Positions 17,321 through 23,623 of a stretch of 23,623 nt of DNA are shown piece after piece. Position numbers and translations under genes: made by a program. Under the pieces are notes generated by a model. It ran no database searches. It saw only the letters and a list, made by a program, of their open reading frames with translations, and was not told where the DNA came from. Position 1 is the first letter of the stretch. Each line of letters begins with the position of its first letter. This stretch comes from an uncultured Porphyromonas sp. (GTDB lineage Bacteria > Bacteroidota > Bacteroidia > Bacteroidales > Porphyromonadaceae), in the NCBI GenBank assembly GCA_943912835.1, contig CALTVJ010000024.1, positions 1-23,623 of the forward strand, written 5' to 3'.

Positions 17321-17770
17321 TTAATGCTTCATTTTTAGAATTTTCCTTACGAAATCACGATTCGCTCGTTCAAGCTTAACCAATTTACTCATAGGAAGTA
17401 CAGTCTTGCATTTATTATAGTAAGTACGCTCTAACTCTTTCTCTCTTACTCGATTGTTAAGTACCATCTCAAAGTACTTACTATACTCATCATCAGACAA
17501 AGTCTCTCCCGATTTTATTTTATTACGAGTATCACTAGTACTTTGCCACAACTTAAATCTCTGCTCATCTAAGTCATTCAATATATCCATCAAAGCATCC
17601 GCTTCTTTATGGCTCAACTGAAGCTGCTCCGTTAGAAATACTTTTTTTTTCTCTTGTATTTGCTCTTTAGTCAAATGAGATAAATGCTCTCGCCCCCCCC
17701 TTTGAGAGAATAGAGATGTCATCGATAAGAGAATAACACCTAAGATAGCTATGCTAGTAAATATTTTCAT
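17321..17770 (-). CDS. Secreted Spy/CpxP-like protein, putative sensor partner of the ECF sigma factor
   Basis: From the ATG at 17768-17770 the protein is 149 aa. It starts with a lysine and a hydrophobic stretch (IAILGVILLSMTSLFS), a signal peptide probably cleaved near residue 23. The mature part is helical and charged, with LTKEQIQEKKKVFLTEQL, LSHKEADALMDIL and a basic C-terminus. This layout (an LT-type motif, then long amphipathic helices) resembles periplasmic Spy/CpxP/CnrX-type proteins and small secreted proteins beside Bacteroidetes ECF sigma genes. It has no clear His/Met/Cys cluster for metal binding and only one Cys after the signal. A reading from TTG at 17809 would overlap the previous gene. 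The coding strand carries A9 and G8 tracts. It is the last gene of the run, followed by the 17248-17284 terminator. Confidence 0.7.
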   Translation of the reverse strand: MKIFTSIAILGVILLSMTSLFSQRGGREHLSHLTKEQIQEKKKVFLTEQLQLSHKEADALMDILNDLDEQRFKLWQSTSDTRNKIKSGETLSDDEYSKYFEMVLNNRVREKELERTYYNKCKTVLPMSKLVKLERANRDFVRKILKMKH

Positions 17771-17781
17771 AATTGTATATC

Positions 17782-18216
17782 TTACATATTGTACTGTACT
17801 TCGTCCCAAAGATGTTCTTCTTCATTATAGATAACACGAACAGCATAATCCTCATAGTAGTTTAAGTACAATTCATCTTTGGTGTTGGTAGAAGATTTTG
17901 TATTAAGAGCTATGTAATAGTCTTTAACAAAGAGCAGAACCTTGAAGCTAAAAAATATACTAACGAAGCTCGCCGCTAGAAATAAGGTCGGCTTTACCCT
18001 CTGATAAAGGCTAGGAGCCGTAACAATGTTGACATCCTCTCCCCGCAGAGAAGAAGCCGAATCTGAAGATTGAGCTTCTAAAATCTCTATTTTGGAGATA
18101 ATCGACTCATTCAACCCATCAAAATATCCTTGAGGGACAGAGTAGTGAATCGTACTATTTTGTGGAAGGTATGATTCCAATGGGGAATGCTCTTTTTGGG
18201 GTTCTTCTAGATTCAT
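17782..18216 (-). CDS. Single-span membrane protein, putative anti-sigma factor
   Basis: The 144-aa protein has a soluble N-terminal segment of about 75 residues, one membrane span near 76-97 (LFLAASFVSIFFSFKVLLFV), and a C-terminal acidic, Tyr-rich tail (YLNYYEDYAVRVIYNEEEH). The N-terminal part holds VPQGYFDGLNESIISKI, close to the 'VPxGYF' segment I recall in small Bacteroidetes membrane proteins encoded next to ECF sigma factors. With the sigma gene 54 bp upstream and a secreted protein 11 bp downstream, the simplest reading is an anti-sigma factor that holds the sigma factor with its cytoplasmic N-terminus. No known anti-sigma domain is plain, so this rests on context. Start ATG is at 18214-18216. 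Confidence 0.6.
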   Translation of the reverse strand: MNLEEPQKEHSPLESYLPQNSTIHYSVPQGYFDGLNESIISKIEILEAQSSDSASSLRGEDVNIVTAPSLYQRVKPTLFLAASFVSIFFSFKVLLFVKDYYIALNTKSSTNTKDELYLNYYEDYAVRVIYNEEEHLWDEVQYNM

Positions 18217-18270
18217 AATCTCAAGTTTTAGATTTAGACAACAACCGCTATAGTAAGTTTAAAAACGGAT

Positions 18271-18834
18271 TTATTCGTCTTTTAAGAGTGCTTCGATTTT
18301 CTTGACAGCATGATGATAGCTTGCCTTTAAGGCTCCAATAGATGTACCTGTCATCTCGGATATGTCTTCGTAGGTTAAATCATCATAGTATCTAAGACGA
18401 AAAACAAGTCCTTGCTTCTCTGGCAAGCTTAGTAATGCTGCTTGAAATTTCTTTTCGTATTCATCACCATCAAAATACTCATCACTCTCAAGCTTCATCA
18501 TAAGATATTGGGCTGTATCATCATCATCAGCTCGCAAATACATACTTTGCTTACGTTTCTCTTGCTTGAGGTAATTCAATCCCTCATACATAGCAATACG
18601 ATACAACCAGGTCGATATTTTAGAGTCACCACGAAAGCTACCTAGAGCCTCCCAAGCCTTAATGAAGGTATTTTGGACTAAATCATTGGCATCCTCATGA
18701 GAATAAATCATACGACGTAACTGCCAATAAATTTGTTGTGAATAACGTTGTACCACAATGGCAAAGGCTCTACCTCTAGACTCAGGTGAGGCTAAAAGAG
18801 TTTGTAAATCCTTATCCGTTAGATACTCTTTCAT
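18271..18834 (-). CDS. ECF-subfamily RNA polymerase sigma factor
   Basis: The 187-aa protein has sigma region 2 at about 24-95 (VVQRYSQQIYWQLRRMIYS, EDANDLVQNTFIKAWEAL, STWLYRIAMYEGLNYLKQE) and region 4 at about 134-184 (LPEKQGLVFRLRYYDDLTYE, then DISEMTGTSIGALKASYHHA), with an acidic linker containing DDDD between. These are the two domains of an ECF sigma factor. There is no extracytoplasmic TonB-receptor pair or FecR-like gene beside it. Its neighbours are a single-span membrane protein and a secreted Spy-like protein downstream, and yitT, 18 bp away, upstream, suggesting an envelope-stress regulator. Start ATG is at 18832-18834. No promoter of its own is evident, so it may be read from the upstream genes. 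Confidence 0.93.
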   Translation of the reverse strand: MKEYLTDKDLQTLLASPESRGRAFAIVVQRYSQQIYWQLRRMIYSHEDANDLVQNTFIKAWEALGSFRGDSKISTWLYRIAMYEGLNYLKQEKRKQSMYLRADDDDTAQYLMMKLESDEYFDGDEYEKKFQAALLSLPEKQGLVFRLRYYDDLTYEDISEMTGTSIGALKASYHHAVKKIEALLKDE

Positions 18835-18852
18835 ATTTATTTAGATAATCGA

Positions 18853-19731
18853 CTAGCGCAAACGAGGAGTGCTATCGTTACTAGCATCAGCTGTAGTTAT
18901 GAAGGCTTCTGGATCCAAAGAAAGCACCTCTGTCTTAACTTGTTGTAGTATTTTTCGCTCAACGATAATAAAGACCACTTCTCTCTCTGTACCTAAATAC
19001 ATGCCTCTGCCATGCAAAAAAGTACCTCTCAATCCCATTTGTAAACACAGAAGCTCTCTCAACTCTTCAACCCTGTTGCTTATAATCAAAACACTCTTAT
19101 ACGGATGAGCAGGCTGTAGTGTATCTATCACCTTCCCATATACAAATATAGCTATCCAGCTATACAACGGGACACTCCAGTCTCCAAACGCAAGCAGCCC
19201 CAAAAGGACCACAATAGAATCAATAACAATAATAAGGGTACTTAACTTAATATTCACTTTCGTTGAAAGCACACGAGCTAGAGTATCACTACCAGCAGAT
19301 GTACTCTGTGCCAAAAAGATTAAATAAACGCTAAACCCTATTAACGCTCCACCATAGAAAGCACACAGTAAAGGATCGTCTTCAACCAAAGGTTTAGAAT
19401 TTCCCCAAAAGGCTATCAAATCAGAAAAAAGAGCAGTAAGGACAAAAGTGATCGCTGTTTTCACAGCACTAACACGCCCAAGATATCCCAAAGCAAGAAT
19501 AAAAAGAGGAATATTAAAGGCCAAGGCAATTGTGCCAATAGGTAACCCTTTGGGGAAAGCCTCAAAAAGTCCCTTACTCAAATGATTAAGTACAATACTT
19601 AATCCATATACTCCCCCAGGCACTATTTTAACCGGAGCTAAAAACAAAGAATATCCTACACCGAGGAAGAAAGCACCTACGACAATGAGAGCTAAATCTC
19701 TCAAGAACTCTTTCGAAAGAAACTGATTCAT
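18853..19731 (-). CDS. YitT-family inner-membrane protein with DUF2179 domain
   Basis: The 292-aa protein has about five hydrophobic segments in residues 10-200, including the family-type start LVVGAFFLGVGYSLFLAP (here LIVVGAFFLGVGY), PGGVYGLSIVLNHL, and QSTSAGSDTLARVLSTKVN. A soluble C-terminal DUF2179 domain follows (about 210-280, with GTFLHGRGMYLGTEREVVF). This is the YitT/DUF161 family of bacterial inner-membrane proteins, possibly transporters, with no established substrate. It starts 3 bp after tamL stops and ends 18 bp before the sigma gene, so it is embedded in the same minus-strand run. Start ATG is at 19729-19731. Confidence 0.9.
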   Translation of the reverse strand: MNQFLSKEFLRDLALIVVGAFFLGVGYSLFLAPVKIVPGGVYGLSIVLNHLSKGLFEAFPKGLPIGTIALAFNIPLFILALGYLGRVSAVKTAITFVLTALFSDLIAFWGNSKPLVEDDPLLCAFYGGALIGFSVYLIFLAQSTSAGSDTLARVLSTKVNIKLSTLIIVIDSIVVLLGLLAFGDWSVPLYSWIAIFVYGKVIDTLQPAHPYKSVLIISNRVEELRELLCLQMGLRGTFLHGRGMYLGTEREVVFIIVERKILQQVKTEVLSLDPEAFITTADASNDSTPRLR

Positions 19732-19734
19732 ATG

Positions 19735-22077
19735 TTAAAATGGATAGCCTATAGCTAAATGAAAACCGAATCCATCAGAAAACTTAGGTATATTGTACCA
19801 CCCCTTCTTGCCTGTTTCATAAGGGAGATGCAATCCGATACCTGCATCTAGACGAACAAGTAAATAGGAAAAATCATAACGAAGTCCGACACCTGTACCA
19901 ACAGCTATTTGGTTTAAGAAGTCTTTCACACCTTTTAACTCGCCTAAAGAACCACCTTCTCTATCTCTATCAGGACGAAGTAGCCAAACATTACCTGCAT
20001 CAATAAAGAGGGCTAGCTCCAGACTCTGGGTCAAAGCTCGTCTATACTCTAGATTCATTTCCAACTTGGTTTCTCCAACATGATCCATAAAGGTGTATGA
20101 TGTATTCGCCTGATTACGAAAACGCCCTGGCCCCAAACTTCTCACAGTAAAAGCTCTGATGCTATTAGCCCCACCAATATAAAACTGCTCCAAATAAGGT
20201 GCTCGCAACATATTACCATAGCTGTATATGGCTCCAAGACTCAATCGAGTAGCAAGACTCTGATAGCGATCAATGTACTTAGTGTACCTTAATTCGGCTG
20301 CTAGTTTTACAAACTGAGCATAAGGCACTCCCAGTATCTTCTGGCTATCATTAAATTTCTTACCAAATAACAAAAATATCGATTTAGTAAGATTGCCGGC
20401 TTGACTTGCAGAGGCTCTTAACCATAAATCGTTTTTTAGAGTAGTACCTACCTTTTTGTGCCAAGTATAGGTGTACGCAATTGATGGAATGAGTTGGCTA
20501 CTCAAACTCAGTTGCAGACTTGGATTGAGCTTCAATATCTCATCAAAATAGGTAGTCGTTGTGGCCAATTGAGTGTAATCCACACCCAAGACCTTAAAAT
20601 TATGACTACTTTGTTCTGTAGGTTGGTAGTCATAGCTCATAGCCAAACTCATGGTATTTAAACCGTAATAACCAGCTCGATTTAAACGTTGTGCTGAAAG
20701 CTTAAATGTAGTTGATACGTTGTAAGGGTAATAACGATTTATCCAACCAGGAATAAGTAAAGTTGGTAAACTCAGACTCGCATCAAAGCCAAACTTATAG
20801 CTATTTAGATAAGATGTGTTTTTATCTAAAAAACGATTGCCAATCTGCCACTCATAGTTTGCGTGAGCACTAAACCCCAACACCTCACCACCACCCAATA
20901 AGTTACGTCTATTTAATGTCAGTGTAGCTCCGGGACCTATAAAATCTGTTGTTTTATGTACAAATTGTCCTCCTAAGCTAATATCCCAAAGTTTGTCTGG
21001 GCGCAATAAGACTGTCATATCCATGGAACCCTTAGCACCAGGGCGAAGTGTATCTAAATCATGAGGACTATAGTACAACTCTACCCCTGAAAAGGCTCCA
21101 AGTCCCATAAGGCTTTTTAACATCAAATCTTCCTTGCTAAAGCGATACAAACTATCGGGACGTAAGGCTAACCTTGCATTCAAGACCTTCTTTCGGATTG
21201 GCAATCTTTTCTGATAATACGCTGTAATGCGATTATCTATAGAGATTGTATCAAATTGTAAATCTTGTTCTACAGTTTCTCTATCCTCCAAAAAACGAAG
21301 ACGAACACGATCTATACGCCATGGACGCATTACCTCAGAAGATAAATCAGGCTTCAATTGAGCTCTCAATTGCAATCGTTCTTTCATCCTCAAACTATCC
21401 GCCTCGTAAGTAATATAAGATGGATTAAAGTAGTAGAATCCTTCTTCTCTTAATTTATGCGATAAAGCATTACGATCTTCAAGAAGGCTGTTGATACTGT
21501 AAGATTGCCCTGATCTCAATCGACTTATATCGCTATGCTTCAATGATACGGAATCATTCAAAGGAATTGAATCTAGATAAGAAACACTATCGAGATAATA
21601 TAGATTTCCCAATCTGATCTTGTAAGCAACTTTGGCCTCTAGACTATCCTTAGGATTAGGAATAACTTTACTTTGAATTTCTGCTGATAAAAAACCATGT
21701 TCTCCCAATATCCTCTCACTAACCTTGGCTCTTAAGGCTGGATTAACATCCCTAATCCAGACGGGCTTACGCCCCAAACGATACAAGCTCTTTCCTACCC
21801 AGGTCTTACTATTTGCAAAACGAAGATAGAGCCATGGGGCATACAAGGGCCAAGGCCAACGCATAGAACTACTACCTAAAATACTGTTATTAGGAGGATA
21901 AGCCAATTGCTCCTCGGCTAGCTCTAAAGCCCTATCAGCCTCTCGACTAGATTTATCCCCAACAATATCAATAGACTTGATACCTGTGTACAAGACATCT
22001 CCATCTTTTTGGTAAGAGCGAATAGAGCAAGCAGAAAAAGAGCAAGTCAATAAAAATGCAAATAACCTTTTAGACAT
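19735..22077 (-). CDS. TamL-like Omp85-family outer-membrane lipoprotein
   Basis: The 780-aa protein begins with a short lipoprotein signal, with the acylated Cys at residue 17 in SFSAC. Residues roughly 25-370 hold a soluble POTRA-like region. From about 375 on, alternating aromatic beta strands form a barrel that ends in IGYPF, with the terminal Phe typical of BamA substrates. The Omp85 loop motif is present as GGANSIRAFTVRSLGPG near residue 640, keeping the key Arg. A lipid-anchored TamA relative (TamL) is the expected Bacteroidetes version, acting in outer-membrane protein or lipid assembly; its partner TamB is not in the window. It lies 46 bp after prfB and 3 bp before yitT. Start ATG at 22075-22077. 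Confidence 0.85.
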   Translation of the reverse strand: MSKRLFAFLLTCSFSACSIRSYQKDGDVLYTGIKSIDIVGDKSSREADRALELAEEQLAYPPNNSILGSSSMRWPWPLYAPWLYLRFANSKTWVGKSLYRLGRKPVWIRDVNPALRAKVSERILGEHGFLSAEIQSKVIPNPKDSLEAKVAYKIRLGNLYYLDSVSYLDSIPLNDSVSLKHSDISRLRSGQSYSINSLLEDRNALSHKLREEGFYYFNPSYITYEADSLRMKERLQLRAQLKPDLSSEVMRPWRIDRVRLRFLEDRETVEQDLQFDTISIDNRITAYYQKRLPIRKKVLNARLALRPDSLYRFSKEDLMLKSLMGLGAFSGVELYYSPHDLDTLRPGAKGSMDMTVLLRPDKLWDISLGGQFVHKTTDFIGPGATLTLNRRNLLGGGEVLGFSAHANYEWQIGNRFLDKNTSYLNSYKFGFDASLSLPTLLIPGWINRYYPYNVSTTFKLSAQRLNRAGYYGLNTMSLAMSYDYQPTEQSSHNFKVLGVDYTQLATTTTYFDEILKLNPSLQLSLSSQLIPSIAYTYTWHKKVGTTLKNDLWLRASASQAGNLTKSIFLLFGKKFNDSQKILGVPYAQFVKLAAELRYTKYIDRYQSLATRLSLGAIYSYGNMLRAPYLEQFYIGGANSIRAFTVRSLGPGRFRNQANTSYTFMDHVGETKLEMNLEYRRALTQSLELALFIDAGNVWLLRPDRDREGGSLGELKGVKDFLNQIAVGTGVGLRYDFSYLLVRLDAGIGLHLPYETGKKGWYNIPKFSDGFGFHLAIGYPF

Positions 22078-22123
22078 TATTTCTTAAGATAAGTAGCATC
22101 TAAACATAGAGAACCCTCTGACT

Positions 22124-23239
22124 TTATTTACTCTCTGTTGAAAATTCCATCAAGTAAGCTTTTATGAATTCGTCAATCTCACCATCCATGACGGCTGAAA
22201 CATTGCTCGTTTGATAACCCGTCCTGTGATCTTTAACCCTTCGATCATCAAAAACATAACTGCGAATTTGACTCCCCCACTCGATTTTCTTCTTTGCAGC
22301 TTCAACCTCAGCTTGTTCTCTACGTCGGCGTTCTAACTCTTTGTCATAAAGCTGTGAACGCAATAAGCGCATAGCATTCTCCCGATTGTCTGTTTGGCTA
22401 CGAGTCTCAGTATTTTCAATAATGATCTCCTCCTCCTCGCCAGTCTCAGGGTCCTTGTACTGATAACGAAGTCTCACTCCGGTTTCAACTTTATTTACAT
22501 TCTGTCCTCCAGCACCACTAGATCTAAATGTATCCCAACTGATATTAGCAGGGTTTACTTCTATTTCTATACTATCATCAACAAGAGGAACAACAAATAC
22601 TGAGGCAAAGCTAGTCATACGTTTACCTTGAGCATTGAAGGGTGAAACACGCACCAAACGATGTACTCCGTTTTCACTTTTTAGAAAACCATAGGCCTGA
22701 TCACCCTCTATCTGCATCGTTACTGTTTTGACACCAGCATCCTCCCCATCTAACCAGTTAGTGATGGCAACGCGATAGCCTTGCTTCTCTGCCCAACGAC
22801 GATACATACGGACAAGCATACTGGCCCAATCTTGGCTTTCAGTACCTCCTGCACCTGCATTAACTTTCAGTACAGCTCCAAGAGCATCCTCTTCAGAACG
22901 GAGCATATTACGAAGTTCCACTGCTTCAAAATGTTCAACAGCTAATCGATATGCCGCATCTAACTCATCCTCACTTGTAATGCCTTCATGATAAAAATCC
23001 ATAGCTAAGACAAGCTCTTCAGTTAAATTACTAGCTATTTCATAAGCTTGAATCCAGCGTTTGAGCTCCCCTACAACGCGCATTTGGGCCTCAGCCTTCT
23101 TACGGTCTTCCCAAAACTCAGGATCTGCCGTTCGCAATTCCTCTTCTTGCAGTTGTATTCGTTTACTTTCTATATCTAAATAACGCCCTAAGCTAATGCA
23201 ACGCTCTTTTAAGGCATTTAATTGCTCTACTGTTATCAT
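22124..23239 (-). CDS. prfB: Peptide chain release factor 2 (no programmed frameshift)
   Basis: RF2 recognises UGA and UAA stop codons and triggers peptide release at the ribosome. The 371-aa protein has the RF2-specific codon-reading motif SPF (199-201) and the catalytic GGQ at 244-246 in SSGAGGQNVNKVET. In E. coli and many bacteria the gene has a UGA after codon 25 that requires a +1 frameshift. Here the equivalent stretch reads GRYLDIE (residues 18-24) with TTA-GAT in one frame and no UGA, so the protein is made by normal translation. Start ATG is at 23237-23239, just 7 bp from a -7 box. tamL follows after 46 bp with no terminator between. Confidence 0.97.
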   Translation of the reverse strand: MITVEQLNALKERCISLGRYLDIESKRIQLQEEELRTADPEFWEDRKKAEAQMRVVGELKRWIQAYEIASNLTEELVLAMDFYHEGITSEDELDAAYRLAVEHFEAVELRNMLRSEEDALGAVLKVNAGAGGTESQDWASMLVRMYRRWAEKQGYRVAITNWLDGEDAGVKTVTMQIEGDQAYGFLKSENGVHRLVRVSPFNAQGKRMTSFASVFVVPLVDDSIEIEVNPANISWDTFRSSGAGGQNVNKVETGVRLRYQYKDPETGEEEEIIIENTETRSQTDNRENAMRLLRSQLYDKELERRRREQAEVEAAKKKIEWGSQIRSYVFDDRRVKDHRTGYQTSNVSAVMDGEIDEFIKAYLMEFSTESK

Positions 23240-23246
23240 ACTAGCA

Positions 23247-23254
23247 CAAAGTTA
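23247..23254 (-). promoter_or_regulatory. Probable -7 box of prfB
   Basis: TAACTTTG on the minus strand is identical to the proS -7 box and lies 7 bp before the prfB ATG, so transcription would begin within a few bases of the start codon (near-leaderless). A TTTT run about 16-19 nt upstream could act as the -33 element. Confidence 0.5.
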
Positions 23255-23303
23255 GTCATAATGACACATAAAACATACTACCTCTAAACATCTAAAATCA
23301 TTC

Positions 23304-23395
23304 AACTTAAATAACAATGATCGTCTAAGTTAAACAACTACAATCTCCTAACTTAAACGTTGTTAAAGTTTCAACTTAAAGAAAACAATACATAA
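23304..23395. repeat. 23-bp-period array of an 8-bp motif
   Basis: AACTTAAA begins at 23304, 23350 and 23373, and AAGTTAAA begins at 23327: four copies in exact 23-bp register, each preceded by TC or CT. The 15 bp between motifs vary. A degenerate fifth unit may precede at 23281. The array lies about 50 bp upstream of the prfB -7 box, in a 248-bp stretch (23240-23487) without a gene. It could be a set of protein-binding sites; no function is known to me. Confidence 0.6.
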
Positions 23396-23487
23396 GATAG
23401 AGATAAAGCAACTCTCCCCTCCCCCTGGATTTATTTACCTTAAACAACATAGTTCCGAACAACGGCCCCAAAAGTAGGGCAAGCGCA

Positions 23488-23623
23488 TCAAATGTTTAGT
23501 AGCCTTTTGAGGTAGTTAATGCTTAATACAGCTTTGAATAGCCTCTTTCGTAAGGAGAGTTTGTCTTGGTGCTGAGACACAATAGTTAAGGCGAACTTTC
23601 GGAGCGTATTCAAATTCGTTGCT
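23488..23623 (-). CDS. Transposase C-terminus, probable ISAs1 family (partial at right edge)
   Basis: The minus strand is open from the right edge to a TGA at 23488-23490, giving 44 residues: TNLNTLRKFALTIV, then KLSLRKRLFKAVLS and YLKRLLNI at the end. The pattern LxxLRxxALxxx...KxSxRxKRxxA...YLxxLL is what I recall at the C-terminus of ISAs1-type DDE transposases. With only the tail visible, the family and whether the gene is intact are uncertain. The insertion-sequence end should lie between 23490 and about 23400 in plus-strand terms, but I could not identify its inverted repeat. If correct, an insertion sequence sits upstream of the prfB operon. Confidence 0.5.
   Translation of the reverse strand, partial: ATNLNTLRKFALTIVSQHQDKLSLRKRLFKAVLSINYLKRLLNI

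Noticed and set aside
23281..23395. A CRISPR array reading of the 23-bp-period motif
   Set aside because: The conserved part is only 8 bp and the period 23 bp, far too short for a repeat-spacer unit, and no cas gene is present.

Overview
The window looks like chromosomal DNA of a low-GC member of the Bacteroidales, most likely Porphyromonas or a close relative. The evidence is a TamL-type Omp85 lipoprotein, GldE, the short archaeal/eukaryotic-type ProRS, a long PurF-like protein beside carA-carB, an ECF sigma factor with a 'GYF'-type membrane partner, and several upstream boxes matching the Bacteroidetes -7 consensus TAnnTTTG. This placement is inference from gene content; no rRNA or tRNA gene is present to confirm it.

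Layout. (1) 1-962: nrnA-type DHH phosphoesterase, minus strand, running off the left edge. (2) 1059-2537: proS, with its own promoter and terminator. (3) 2696-9022: a minus-strand nucleotide cluster of a purF-like gene, carA and carB. A hairpin between purF-like and carA could terminate or attenuate, and a second hairpin follows carB. (4) 9140-14170: a tightly packed minus-strand run of a HAD phosphatase, cbiB/cobD, a TIGR01777 epimerase, gmd and fcl. It combines GDP-L-fucose synthesis with one isolated corrinoid step. (5) 14395-17247: plus-strand trxB, gldE and a phosphopantetheinyl transferase, the last two overlapping by ATGA. (6) 17248-17284: a 15-bp perfect-stem hairpin between convergent operons. 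(7) 17321-23239: a minus-strand run of prfB, tamL, yitT, ECF sigma factor, single-span membrane protein and a secreted Spy/CpxP-like protein. This looks like an envelope-homeostasis locus. (8) 23240-23487: non-coding, with a 23-bp-period array of an 8-bp motif. (9) 23488-23623: the C-terminus of a probable ISAs1-type transposase, truncated by the right edge.

The parts most worth a second look are the sigma/membrane/Spy-like trio beside TamL, with G8 and A9 tracts in the Spy-like gene; the 23-bp-period array upstream of prfB; the 627-aa PurF paralogue joined to carAB; and the carA leader hairpin. Most other genes are ordinary housekeeping genes. No CRISPR array, tRNA, rRNA, complete insertion sequence or prophage was seen.
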